54,876 nucleotides of DNA from the NCBI GenBank assembly GCA_014859655.1, contig JACUTT010000010.1, positions 1-54,876 on the forward strand. The letters are read 5' to 3'. The notes under the pieces are model-generated. The model was given only the letters and a program-made list of their open reading frames with translations. It did not search any database and was not told where the DNA came from. This stretch comes from Campylobacterales bacterium. Lineage in GTDB: Bacteria > Campylobacterota > Campylobacteria > Campylobacterales > Sulfurimonadaceae. The first letter of the stretch is position 1; every line of letters starts with the position of its first letter. Positions 27,878 to 36,382 of the stretch are shown in pieces. A program made the position numbers and the translations under genes.

Positions 27878-28141
27878 TCAAGATATTGCCTCAGGACCGA
27901 CTCCAGTTTTTCCCACTCGAAAGGGCTCATTGTCTGTTTTGTGGAGGATATAAAAGCTGAAACGGCTTCCCTTCTTGAGTTCAGTCGCTACTTTCAGCCT
28001 GCTCTGCATCATCTTTGTCAACTTGTGGCAGAGCAAAAGGCCTATGTCCAGGCCATCTTTGCACTGACTCTGGTTCTCTTTGGCCGATAAGATCGAAAAG
28101 CTTTTGCGCACATTCGCTTCCGCTTTGAGGCAGATACTCTT
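27878..28141 (-). pseudogene. Histidine-kinase ATPase-domain remnant
   Basis: A reading frame of about 87 codons contains GLDIGLLLCHKLTKMMQSRL and ATELKKGSRFSF, which match the G2 box and last strand of a GHKL ATPase domain (normally GxGLGLxI...GKGSxFxF). The first glycine pair is damaged (GLDIGL), no kinase upstream is in frame, and a second frame just upstream (from an ATG near 28153) runs into it and stops. It starts 24 bases after the intact hybrid kinase. Reading: the 3' end of a second sensor-kinase gene lost by deletion and frameshift. Confidence 0.6.
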
Positions 28142-28165
28142 TCAGGTCCTGCATTTCAAGAAGCT

Positions 28166-30133
28166 TTAAAAAACCAAACGAAGATGTTTTTGCAAGACGT
28201 ACTCAAGTTTTTCTCGCGTCAAGGGCTTGGAGAGGTAGTCATCCAGGCCCTCTTCAAGAATATGTTCTCGATCACCCTCCATGGCCAAAGCCGTCAGAGC
28301 GATGATGGGCATGTTTGAGATCTGCGCGGGTGTTTGCTGCTGTTTGATCTCCTGGGTTGCCAAAATGCCGTCTTTAATTGGCATATCGATATCCATAAAG
28401 ACGATATTGTACTCATTAGTACGGCAAAGATTGACCGCCTCTTCACCGTCACCTGCTGTCGTGACCTGCAGATTGTACTCTTGAAGAAGGATCTTGATCA
28501 GACGCTGGTTGATCAGGTTATCCTCAACGACAAGCGCCTTTATCGCATCTTGGCGTGTCTGCGGCTCCTGCAGGGCGGGCGCTGATTTTGGCAGACGGAA
28601 TATCTTTGCCAAATGGTTGGCGATCTTGGAAGGGAGCATCGGCTTGACGAAGGTGTGGTCTATGATGTGTGCCATTTTGGCCTCGACCTGCTCGTCCGGG
28701 TTGATGAGCAAAACCGTCTTTCCTCTTTTCTTGAAGGTTGAAAGCTTCAGCATCCAGCCCGGTTTCTCCTGTGATGCCACCAGATAGATCAGGTCTGTAT
28801 TGTCATATATCTTCTCATCGATCTGATTTACCTTGATGACATTCATCGAAAAACTGCGCAGATACATGGTAAGCTGATTGGCATCTTCGACACGGGACTC
28901 ATCCAGAAGAACGACCTTTGCCGTACGGTTTTGGACCACCTGAAAAGATTGTGCTTCCGAGCAGGAAAAGCTCAAGGCAAAGGTAAATGCCGACCCTTTT
29001 TCAAGTTCGCTTTGAATCCTCAGGTCTCCACCCATCATCTTGATCAGACCATGCGAAAGGCTCAGGCCCACACCCAAACGGTTGTCTGCCTGGTCACCGG
29101 CAACAAAGGGCTGGGTGATCAGGGCTAGATGCTCTTTCAAGATACCTTTTCCGGTATCTCTGACACCAAAACCTATGGTGCATGTGCCATCATTGTTGCG
29201 CTGAACAAGCTTTACCTCAACCGTTACTTTGCCGCTGCGTTTGGTAAACTTAAGCGCATTATTGATCAGGTTGTTTAGAATCTGTTTGAGCTTGCGAAGG
29301 TCACCCGTCATGTACTGGGGGAGTTTGGGGTCGATGAAGAAGTAGGTCTGAATCCCTTTGTTTCTGCCTTCTACCGCATACAGACGTGCAAGCTCTTCCA
29401 TCTCGGCGATAGGATTGAACTCGCTCTCGTTGAGCTTGAGCCGCCCGCCCTGCATCTGCGCAAGGTCCAACAGGCTTTCGATATTGAACATCAGGTTGCG
29501 TGCGGAGATATTGATCATCTGAAGATACTCACTCTGCTGATTATCGACGTTGTTTTTCTCCATCAGCTCGATAAAACCGAGGATACCGTTCATCGGGGTC
29601 CTGAACTCGTGTCCGATATTGGAGAGGAACTTGCTTTTGAGCCGTTCCACCTCCTGCGTTTTCAGACGTGCCTCTTCGAGCTCGGAGATATCCTCAAGTT
29701 CCAGAACATAAAGATCTTTTCCGTTTTGGCGGATCTTGCGCGCTTTTACGCGGCAGGGGACATCTCTGTTCTGTTTGTCTTGCAGTACAACTCTGTAGCC
29801 ACTCTCTTTGTGGATGCGGATATAGTCAAGCCACGATTTGTCATACTCCGTAAAGACCTCTTCGCTCTCTTGTGTAAAAAGCTCTCGTATACTTTCATGT
29901 TTTTGTCGAAAATCTTCTATATTGGTAAAATCGAACCGATTAAAAAAGGCTTTGTTGGCCCCGATCCATCCCCCATCTTTGGTAAAAAACAAGATCACAT
30001 TCGATTCAAGATCAAGTATCTCGTAAAAGAGCTCTTTGGAGACATAGCCATCTTTTTCCATCGATGCAGAGATCGATGCTGTCCCTCCTTGGTCTTTGAA
30101 ACGGGAGCCTAGCCATGAAAAGAGTGAAGCCAT
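28166..30133 (-). CDS. Hybrid sensor histidine kinase (PAS-HisKA-ATPase-receivers)
   Basis: A 655-residue soluble hybrid kinase. A PAS domain (about 28-155) precedes HisKA with SNIGHEFRTPMNGILGF (phospho-His near 194), an ATPase domain with NLINNALKFT (N box), GVRDTGKGI (G1) and VGLSLSHGLIKMMGG (G2). A degenerate receiver (about 405-505, TAKVVLLDES...) and a true C-terminal receiver follow: LVVEDN, phospho-Asp in MDIDMP, LSKPL. No membrane segment, so it senses an internal cue. No cognate output gene adjoins, which suits a phosphorelay. AAGGAA precedes ATG 30133. Confidence 0.9.
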   Translation of the reverse strand: MASLFSWLGSRFKDQGGTASISASMEKDGYVSKELFYEILDLESNVILFFTKDGGWIGANKAFFNRFDFTNIEDFRQKHESIRELFTQESEEVFTEYDKSWLDYIRIHKESGYRVVLQDKQNRDVPCRVKARKIRQNGKDLYVLELEDISELEEARLKTQEVERLKSKFLSNIGHEFRTPMNGILGFIELMEKNNVDNQQSEYLQMINISARNLMFNIESLLDLAQMQGGRLKLNESEFNPIAEMEELARLYAVEGRNKGIQTYFFIDPKLPQYMTGDLRKLKQILNNLINNALKFTKRSGKVTVEVKLVQRNNDGTCTIGFGVRDTGKGILKEHLALITQPFVAGDQADNRLGVGLSLSHGLIKMMGGDLRIQSELEKGSAFTFALSFSCSEAQSFQVVQNRTAKVVLLDESRVEDANQLTMYLRSFSMNVIKVNQIDEKIYDNTDLIYLVASQEKPGWMLKLSTFKKRGKTVLLINPDEQVEAKMAHIIDHTFVKPMLPSKIANHLAKIFRLPKSAPALQEPQTRQDAIKALVVEDNLINQRLIKILLQEYNLQVTTAGDGEEAVNLCRTNEYNIVFMDIDMPIKDGILATQEIKQQQTPAQISNMPIIALTALAMEGDREHILEEGLDDYLSKPLTREKLEYVLQKHLRLVF

Positions 30134-30282
30134 AAAGTTTTCCTTCGAGAGTGTGCCCAGGGCTGTAAAAAAGGCTCTCTGAGGCGAATTTATACATTAT
30201 CATATATTATAATTAAAAGGGAGTTAAAACTCTGCTCTTTTCAGCCCTTAAGGGTATCAAGAGTTACACAGATACTCTTTGA

Positions 30283-30288
30283 TAGAAT
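30283..30288 (+). promoter_or_regulatory. -10 element directly before nth
   Basis: TAGAAT lies 7 bases before ATG 30296, with no ribosome site between them; transcription would start at or next to the start codon (leaderless mRNA). Confidence 0.5.
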
Positions 30289-30295
30289 GGCGCCC

Positions 30296-30943
30296 ATGAA
30301 AAAAGCAACCAAACTAGAGATCGAACACATCAAAGAAGAGTTCTTAAAACGCTACGATGAGGCCGTGACCGAGCTCCACTACCACAACGCCTATGAGCTT
30401 GTCATCGCCGTTGCGCTCTCTGCGCAGTGCACCGACAAACGCGTCAATATCATCACCCCCGCACTTTTTGAGAAGTATCCTGATGCGCTTTCTCTGGCCA
30501 ATGCCGATCTTGACGAGCTCAAAGCCCTGCTGAACACCTGCTCCTTTTTCAACAACAAGGCAAAAAACCTTATTGCCATGGCGCAGCGCCTGATCGAGGT
30601 TTATGAGGGTCAAGTCCCTCTGGATGAAAAAGAGCTGATCACCCTGGCCGGAGTCGGACAGAAGACGGCCCATGTCGTCCTGATCGAGTACACCCAGGCC
30701 AACCTGATGGCGGTCGACACCCATGTTTTCAGGGTCTCACACCGTTTAGGGCTGAGCGATGCCAAAACGGCCACAAAAACCGAAGAGGAGCTGGTCAAAA
30801 AGTTCAAGACCAACCTGCATCAGCTCCATCAGGCCATGGTGCTTTTCGGGCGCTACATCTGCACCGCCCAGAGCCCGAAATGCGACAGCGACTGTTTTTT
30901 ACAGGAGTTCTGCAAAACGACGAAGTCGTTTAAACCCGGCTAA
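30296..30943 (+). CDS. nth: Endonuclease III
   Basis: A 215-residue DNA glycosylase/AP lyase that removes oxidised pyrimidines. ALSAQCTDKRVN, the helix-hairpin-helix LAGVGQKTAHVVL with catalytic Lys, and VDTHVFRVSHRLGL with catalytic Asp are all present. The C-terminal cluster cysteines read C-x6-C-x3-C-x5-C (CTAQSPKCDSDC...FC), one residue longer in the middle than the E. coli pattern C-x6-C-x2-C-x5-C. ATG 30296 was preferred to ATG 30287, which lies inside the -10 box. Convergent by 4 bases with the lipoprotein gene. Confidence 0.95.
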   Translation: MKKATKLEIEHIKEEFLKRYDEAVTELHYHNAYELVIAVALSAQCTDKRVNIITPALFEKYPDALSLANADLDELKALLNTCSFFNNKAKNLIAMAQRLIEVYEGQVPLDEKELITLAGVGQKTAHVVLIEYTQANLMAVDTHVFRVSHRLGLSDAKTATKTEEELVKKFKTNLHQLHQAMVLFGRYICTAQSPKCDSDCFLQEFCKTTKSFKPG

Positions 30944-31323
30944 ATATATTTCTCCATTTTTTTGAGCAACAGACGGCTCTGCTTCTCGTCTCCTATAGCA
31001 CCGATGCGCATCCCCAGCGTTGCCTGCCCTTCGCTGTTATAGTAGATGTGGACCTTTATCTTTTTGCCCGCCTCTGATTCTCCTGTGATATCGGCATCTT
31101 TTGTACTGTTTGTCACCGAAAGAAGACGTATGCCTTCCTCTTGAAAGGTGTAGAGCGTGACCTCGTAGAGATGGCGGATCGAGACAGGGTAAGGGCAAGA
31201 ACTTCGGATCTCTCCGGTGACGTAGTAGGTGCTTCCTATAGCAGCTACCGCGCCTACACCTACAACGGTACAGCCGCTGCCAAAAAGAAGCAGCAACACT
31301 GTCAACACTATTTTCAACGTCAC
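30940..31323 (-). CDS. Small lipoprotein, DUF3568-like
   Basis: A 127-residue protein with a lipoprotein signal (VLLLLFGSGC, modified Cys near 18), then a glycine-rich hydrophobic stretch (VGVGAVAAIGSTYYVTGEI) and a compact alpha/beta domain. Similar proteins of the DUF3568 group are short envelope lipoproteins of unknown role. The GTG start overlaps the pepD stop (ATGTGA), so it is coupled to pepD. Confidence 0.72.
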   Translation of the reverse strand: MTLKIVLTVLLLLFGSGCTVVGVGAVAAIGSTYYVTGEIRSSCPYPVSIRHLYEVTLYTFQEEGIRLLSVTNSTKDADITGESEAGKKIKVHIYYNSEGQATLGMRIGAIGDEKQSRLLLKKMEKYI

Positions 31324-32603
31324 ATACTCTCCCTTACTATCTCTTCTAATGCGCGGTAGACCCGCTGCACCGAAGCGATCTGCACCGATTCGCGCGAGGA
31401 GTGGGGCTCATGAATGGTGGGGCCGATAGAGGCGATCTGTAAATGGGGAAAGTGGCTCTTTAAGACAGCGCACTCCAATCCGGCATGGATCGCCATAAAA
31501 TCAGCCTTCTCAAAGTGCTTTTGGCAGACATTCTGCACCTGCAGGGCAAAGTCATTGAGCTCGGGTTTCCAGGCAGGATAGCTCCCCTCGCTCTTTGCCG
31601 TAAACTCAAAAGCCCTGAAAAAAGTGAGCGTCTCGTCAACCAAAAGCAGAAGCTCTTCGCTGTCCATCGAACGTGCGCTCAGCGTCACACGCATCTCTTT
31701 TTCATCTATCTCGATCAGCGCCAGGTTGATGCTGCTTTGCACAATGCCGAGTTCGTTGTTCATTGCGCGCACTCCCTGGGCAAAGGCATGGATCATCTCG
31801 CTCACCCTGTGTCCCTGCACGATCATCCGGTCATGGCACGCATCAAGTTTTATGATCTGTATACCGTCCACACCTGCATCGGGCATAACGCCCGAAGGCA
31901 CGCTGATCACGGCGCGCGCACGCCTGGGGATAGAGTTTCGTCTCTCCCCGCCTTCGATGGAGATGAGATAGTGCGGGATGTGGACGAGATAGCTTGCGAG
32001 TTTTTTGATGGCTGAGGGGATATTTTTATGGATATCTACCCCCGAATGTCCGCCGGGAAGCCCATCCACAACTATCTCATACGAGACAACCTCCTCATCA
32101 ATCGTCTCAAAGCGCAGCGTCTGTGTCGCGATGACGTCAGAACCGCCCGCACAGCCGATGTAGACGTAGCCTTCCTCTTCCGTATCGAGGTTAAGCATCA
32201 GCGTCTCTTTGATCTTCAGTTCCAGTCCCTGTGCACCGAGCAGCCCCACCTCCTCGTCTGCCGTGAAGAGACAGGAGACTCTCTTCTTTTCGCTCATCAA
32301 CGCAAGCATCATCGCCACGCCGATCCCGTTGTCCGCCCCCAGAGAGCTCTCCTTGGCTTTGAGCCACCCATTCTCCTCATAAAGCTCCAGTTCGGGTGCA
32401 CGGCCGATGCAGACCATATCGTAATGCGCCTGCAAGATCAGTCTCGCCTCCGGATGCGAACAGAGAATATTCCCGACCTTGTCGCTGCTCACTTCGTACC
32501 CGAAGCGCTTTGCCTCGTCTAAGATGTAGGACTTCAGACCCTGGGCGTGGTGCGAGCAGTGGGGGATGGCGCAAATCGTTTTAAAGATCTCTATAACATG
32601 CAT
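31320..32603 (-). CDS. pepD: Aminoacyl-histidine dipeptidase PepD (M20)
   Basis: A 427-residue metallopeptidase that splits dipeptides such as Xaa-His in the cytosol. The zinc ligands fit M20C: LQAHYDMVC, SLGADNGIGVA, TADEEVGLLGA, LNLDTEEEG and LPGGHSGVDIH, with a final THEPH-like TIHEPHS. It is somewhat shorter than E. coli PepD (485). The lipoprotein gene follows with overlapping codons. Divergent from the small lipoprotein gene at 32659. Confidence 0.93.
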   Translation of the reverse strand: MHVIEIFKTICAIPHCSHHAQGLKSYILDEAKRFGYEVSSDKVGNILCSHPEARLILQAHYDMVCIGRAPELELYEENGWLKAKESSLGADNGIGVAMMLALMSEKKRVSCLFTADEEVGLLGAQGLELKIKETLMLNLDTEEEGYVYIGCAGGSDVIATQTLRFETIDEEVVSYEIVVDGLPGGHSGVDIHKNIPSAIKKLASYLVHIPHYLISIEGGERRNSIPRRARAVISVPSGVMPDAGVDGIQIIKLDACHDRMIVQGHRVSEMIHAFAQGVRAMNNELGIVQSSINLALIEIDEKEMRVTLSARSMDSEELLLLVDETLTFFRAFEFTAKSEGSYPAWKPELNDFALQVQNVCQKHFEKADFMAIHAGLECAVLKSHFPHLQIASIGPTIHEPHSSRESVQIASVQRVYRALEEIVRESM

Positions 32604-32658
32604 TCTCTTCCTTGGTACTGTTTTTGCTTCTGTCTGGATAACTTATCGGGGAAATCTT

Positions 32659-32916
32659 ATGTACAAGAGTATCATATTTTCAATTATTACCGTCACCCTT
32701 TTTAGCGGTTGCATGAACAAACGCGGCATCTCTTCAAAATACTATAATAACTGCCGAGAATATTACGATGCCAGCGGCTACTATCACAAGACATGCGATG
32801 ACAATCTTATCGAATTTTCCGAGCTCAAAGAAGGGACGCTCAAGGCCTACGAGTCGGCCAAAGCAGTCATCACCCACGAAGAGCACAAAGAGCCTAAACA
32901 CAAGATCGTCTGGTAA
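32659..32916 (+). CDS. Small secreted lipoprotein of unknown function
   Basis: An 85-residue protein. IIFSIITVTLFSGC is a lipoprotein leader with the modified Cys near 18. The mature part is short and polar, with NNCREYYDASGYYHKTC holding two cysteines that could form a disulfide, and a His/Lys/Glu-rich end. GGGGAAA precedes ATG 32659; the longer upstream frame lies inside pepD's start and is not used. No family recognised. Confidence 0.65.
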   Translation: MYKSIIFSIITVTLFSGCMNKRGISSKYYNNCREYYDASGYYHKTCDDNLIEFSELKEGTLKAYESAKAVITHEEHKEPKHKIVW

Positions 32917-32933
32917 TACTAAAACTCTATTTA

Positions 32934-33036
32934 CACGCAAAATGAGCAAAGCCCATCTTTACTACGCTGGCCGCTAAGGCACTAAAGCTAGCCTCTTGCG
33001 AGCCAGAAGACTTCTTGCAGTTTTGCAAGAAGTCCA
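32934..33036. repeat. Interspersed structured repeat, copy B
   Basis: Second near-identical copy of the element at 27719, same orientation. It contains GACTTCTTGCA-GTTT-TGCAAGAAGTC (33009-33034, 11-base arms). It sits between two convergent genes, so its hairpin may act as a two-way terminator. Confidence 0.8.
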
Positions 33037-33038
33037 TT

Positions 33039-33749
33039 CTATTTTCTGGCGATAAAGGTTTCGAAATTCACCCATTTGAAGATGCTGTCGCAATAGGAAA
33101 ATCCCGCGTCAGAAAGCATCCGCCTGTTCTCCTCTTCGGTATAGGGGATCAGGACATTTTCCAGAGCCTCGCGCTTTTGCACGATCTCATACTCGCTGTA
33201 GCCTTGCGCTTTTTTGTAGTCGTAGTAAGTGTCTATCATCTGCTTGTTGAGTGCTTTGTCTTTGGAAATCACCTTTTCGCTGAAAATGAAGAGTCCTCCC
33301 GGTTTCAGGGCATCATAGATCTTTTTGACAAAATCAGCACGCACAGGCGGACGGACAAACTGCAGGGTGTAGTTGCTGCAGATCACCGCCGCCTCTTCGT
33401 AGGCATAGTTCAAAATATCGCCGTTGCACAGCTCTATCTTTGAGTTGAAGGCATGCAGCTTCTTTGATGCCTGCTCAAGCATGGCCGATGAGTTGTCGAT
33501 GCCGATGAGTCGTATGGCTGCATTCGATCTGCGTTCGATCTCCAAAAGCAAGGAGGCGGTCGAGCAGCCGAGGTCATAGATTCTCTCTTTCTCTTTGACA
33601 TTGATGCTGGCAAAATGCGCCGTCAGCTTCATCGCCTCGTCATAAAAAGGGACAGAGCGCGAAAGCATATCGTCAAAGACGACGGCGACCTCTTCGTCAA
33701 ACTCAAACTGCTTTTTTATCGGTTTGTTAAATACATTGTCTGTTTTCAT
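33039..33749 (-). CDS. cmoA: Carboxy-SAM synthase CmoA
   Basis: A 236-residue SAM-dependent enzyme that makes carboxy-S-adenosylmethionine from SAM and prephenate for cmo5U34 modification of tRNA. Start MKTDNVFNK and [22 protein letters not shown] are hallmarks; [11 protein letters not shown] is the SAM loop, [10 protein letters not shown] and CSNYTLQFV follow. ATG 33749 is chosen because the family begins here and a TATAAT box lies only 6 bases upstream. No cmoB is in the window. Confidence 0.94.
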   Translation of the reverse strand: MKTDNVFNKPIKKQFEFDEEVAVVFDDMLSRSVPFYDEAMKLTAHFASINVKEKERIYDLGCSTASLLLEIERRSNAAIRLIGIDNSSAMLEQASKKLHAFNSKIELCNGDILNYAYEEAAVICSNYTLQFVRPPVRADFVKKIYDALKPGGLFIFSEKVISKDKALNKQMIDTYYDYKKAQGYSEYEIVQKREALENVLIPYTEEENRRMLSDAGFSYCDSIFKWVNFETFIARK

Positions 33750-33755
33750 AAAGGG

Positions 33756-33761
33756 ATTATA
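33756..33761 (-). promoter_or_regulatory. -10 element directly before cmoA
   Basis: TATAAT (extended as TGGTATAAT) on the minus strand, 6 bases before the cmoA start codon. The transcript would be nearly or fully leaderless. Confidence 0.6.
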
Positions 33762-33848
33762 CCAAATCCCGCTAAGCATGCGTTCATCTTGAGCTTTGTC
33801 AATGTTGAATATTGAAAATTTCACTATACTTTAAAAAAGGAGTATCTT

Positions 33849-34466
33849 ATGCACTATCCCGACTTTTTCGATGCCGTCCCCCGCATCACTCTGAACGATC
33901 CGCTCTGTGAACTTTTGGGCACCTTTGTCCAGGGGGAATTTGATATCTCCTACCTTGATGTCGTCAAAGGCTCCGGACACAGCTGTCCAACCGTTGCGGG
34001 TGCTTATCTAATGAGCTACCACGCGCTCAAGGCTCTCTATGAGGATGAGCGGGCCCTGCGCGGGCAGATAAGGGTTGAGTTTTCGCAGGCAGTGGACGAG
34101 GGCACGACCGGCGTTATTGCCAATGTGATCTCCTATATCACCGGGGCCACCGAGATCAGCGGTTTTAAAGGGCTGGGCGGAAAGTTTTCAAGACAGGCTC
34201 TGATGGCCTTTAAGCAGGCTGTTCCTTCGGTCCGTTTTACGAGAATAGAGGCAGATCAGGGTGTGGGAAAAAGCGTGGATCTATTTTATGATCCCAGCAG
34301 CATATCGCCCAATCCCGCCTTGATGCAGCTGATGCCTCTTGTATTAAAAGGAAGCGCATCCCCGCAGCAAAGAGCGGAGTTTGCCCGGCTATGGCAGGAA
34401 CGCGTAAGGCGCATACTGATCGAGAATTTTGAAAACCAGGAGATAATCCGGGTGGAAGAGGTTTGA
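33849..34466 (+). CDS. FmdE-like domain protein
   Basis: A 205-residue cytosolic protein of the FmdE family (formylmethanofuran dehydrogenase subunit E-like). The family signature SGHSCPTVAGAYLM is present near residue 43, with His and Cys that may bind a metal. Bacteria with this gene do not make methane; here its role is unknown, with metal handling or molybdoenzyme maturation as candidates. AAGGAG precedes ATG 33849, and TATACT at 33825-33830 may be its -10. Confidence 0.75.
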   Translation: MHYPDFFDAVPRITLNDPLCELLGTFVQGEFDISYLDVVKGSGHSCPTVAGAYLMSYHALKALYEDERALRGQIRVEFSQAVDEGTTGVIANVISYITGATEISGFKGLGGKFSRQALMAFKQAVPSVRFTRIEADQGVGKSVDLFYDPSSISPNPALMQLMPLVLKGSASPQQRAEFARLWQERVRRILIENFENQEIIRVEEV

Positions 34467-34478
34467 TACCATTCGCTA

Positions 34479-35033
34479 CTAACCTCGGTTAAGCCACCAC
34501 ATCAGCGCATACATCGTGCCGGGGGTCTTACTTTTTGATTCGTCGAGGATAAAAGTATGGGCTTTCTCCTTTTCCAAAAAGACAAGCTCGATCTCTTCGC
34601 CGTGAACGCCGCCACCTGCATTAACCCGCATCTGCTCATCCACTTCACAGTAGTAAAGCGTCTGTTTCGAGCCGGCAAAACCTACAGCCGTGTAAAAGGA
34701 GGTGACGCGTTCTATCTTCTCTCGTGCGACCCTATAGCCGCACTCCTCCTCGATCTCCTCAATCGCGATCTGCTCGAGGCTGAGAGATTTGTCGACGATG
34801 CCCGCACAGAGCTCGTAGGTGAAGCCCTGCGTATTGTGAAGATAGACCGGCGGACGGAACTGTTTGACAAGGACAAAGGCATTTTTATCTACGTGGTAGA
34901 TCAGTACGGCGACGCTGTCGTGTACCTGCACCACGTCCCAGCTCTTTTCTATCCCCTTCTCGCGATAATGCATCCGCTGCGTCTTGACGAACTGTGAGTC
35001 GGTGCATTCGCTAAATCTGATGTCGCCTATCAT
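34479..35033 (-). CDS. Nudix hydrolase, NUDT14-like UDP-sugar diphosphatase
   Basis: A 184-residue Nudix protein. The Nudix box runs from AGIVDKSLSLEQ to EEIEEECGY; the usual Arg is Glu, but Glu residues needed for metal binding are present. Unusually, the flanks (MHYREKGIEKSWDVVQVHDSVAVL, LVKQFRPPVY, YTAVGFAGSKQT in short stretches) resemble human NUDT14, a UDP-glucose diphosphatase, more than bacterial ADP-ribose hydrolases. The gene overlaps the mgtE stop by 4 bases. Confidence 0.85.
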   Translation of the reverse strand: MIGDIRFSECTDSQFVKTQRMHYREKGIEKSWDVVQVHDSVAVLIYHVDKNAFVLVKQFRPPVYLHNTQGFTYELCAGIVDKSLSLEQIAIEEIEEECGYRVAREKIERVTSFYTAVGFAGSKQTLYYCEVDEQMRVNAGGGVHGEEIELVFLEKEKAHTFILDESKSKTPGTMYALMWWLNRG

Positions 35034-36382
35034 AAAATAAGACTTGCCAGACCCAAAAAGCTGAAAAAGCCCAGGACATCGGTCGCGGTTGTCAGCAGCA
35101 CCGTCGAGCCCACAGCCGGATCGACATTAAGGCGTTTTAAGAGCAGAGGAATCAGCGCTCCGAAAAGCCCAGCCACCATAAGATTGAAGACCATCGCCAG
35201 GGCGATTACAAGCCCCAAAAGCTCGATCTTGAACCAAAAATAGGCCACAAAACCGATCACAACAGCAAAGAGCATGCCATTGAAAAGGGCGACCATAAAC
35301 TCTTTTTTGATCGCCTCCTTGGCATTCTCTGCGTCGATATCGCCCAGCGCCATCTGGCGCACCATGACCGTCAGGGTCTGCGTTCCCGCATTTCCGCCCA
35401 TAGAGGCGACGATCGGCATCAGTATGGCCAGCGGGATAAAGGCCGCCAGCGTCTGGTCAAACAGACCGATGACGATCGAAGCCAAAATCGCCGTTATCAG
35501 ATTGAGCCCCAGCCAGGAGGCGCGTTTTTTGAAGACGCCGAAGAGCTTCTCCTCATACTCGGCGTCATCATTGACCCCCGCGAGGTTAAAGATCTGCTCG
35601 GTCGCTCTTTCTTCGATGACATCATAAATATCATCCGAGGTGATCCGCCCTATGAGTTTTCCCTGCCAGTCCAAAACCGGCAAAACGGAAAGGTCGTACT
35701 GCTCAAACATCTTCGCGACCTCTTCGATCTCAGCTGTCGCTTCTACTGAGAGAAAGTAGTACTCATCTTCGGCCAGGATGTCTTTGAACCTGCGCGAAAA
35801 ATCCATAATGATAAGATCTTCCAGCGATATCCCTGCGAGCAAGCGGTTGTTCTCATCCACCAAGAAGAGCTGGTAGATGTTTTCCAGTTTGCCCTCTCCT
35901 TTTAGACGGCGCAGTCTGTCGATGGCCTCCTGTACGCTCTCTTCAAGCCTGGCATCAAAAAGCTCGGTCTGCATCCAGGCACCGGCCTGATCTTTATTAT
36001 AGCGGCGGAGCTTGTCGATATCGACCCGGTCTTCTTCGTCCAAACAGGCGACAACCGCTTCGGACTTCTCCTCATCCAGATCATCAATGTCTTGAAGAAG
36101 GTCGGCCGCATCGTCTGACTCAAGATGCTCTATCGCGTCGGCAAGCTCTTCACTGCTGAGTACTTCGATCGCCTCGTCTTTGATCTTTTCGGGAAGCTCG
36201 AGCAGGACATCACCCAGAACATCATGCGGGACTCTTCCCAGAAGCTCTAGAAAAGCCTCTTTTGTCTCTTTTTTGCGGATCTTTTTGAGCAGATAGGCGA
36301 TATCGCTGGGGTGTATACTGTTCTCTTCGGGGTCATAAAGATACATCTCAAACGAGTGCATCATCTCGTTAAATCTGTGCAT
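35030..36382 (-). CDS. mgtE: Magnesium transporter MgtE
   Basis: A 450-residue inner-membrane Mg2+ channel. An acidic helical N domain (about 10-125, rich in LESDDAADLLQDID-type repeats) precedes two CBS domains (about 135-255) that sense Mg2+, then about five transmembrane helices from residue 285, with MGGNAGTQTLTVMVRQMALG and PLLLKRLNVDPA in the pore region. Start overlaps the cell-shape peptidase stop by 14 bases, so csd3, mgtE and the Nudix gene form one operon. Confidence 0.94.
   Translation of the reverse strand: MHRFNEMMHSFEMYLYDPEENSIHPSDIAYLLKKIRKKETKEAFLELLGRVPHDVLGDVLLELPEKIKDEAIEVLSSEELADAIEHLESDDAADLLQDIDDLDEEKSEAVVACLDEEDRVDIDKLRRYNKDQAGAWMQTELFDARLEESVQEAIDRLRRLKGEGKLENIYQLFLVDENNRLLAGISLEDLIIMDFSRRFKDILAEDEYYFLSVEATAEIEEVAKMFEQYDLSVLPVLDWQGKLIGRITSDDIYDVIEERATEQIFNLAGVNDDAEYEEKLFGVFKKRASWLGLNLITAILASIVIGLFDQTLAAFIPLAILMPIVASMGGNAGTQTLTVMVRQMALGDIDAENAKEAIKKEFMVALFNGMLFAVVIGFVAYFWFKIELLGLVIALAMVFNLMVAGLFGALIPLLLKRLNVDPAVGSTVLLTTATDVLGFFSFLGLASLIL

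Larger units (their letters stand above)
27659..28165. other. Long intergenic stretch with repeat copy and kinase remnant
   Basis: This 507-base gap holds the promoter side of the isomerase gene, one copy of the structured repeat (27719-27823), an AT-rich segment and a decayed histidine-kinase fragment (27878-28141). No intact gene is visible. Confidence 0.6.
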
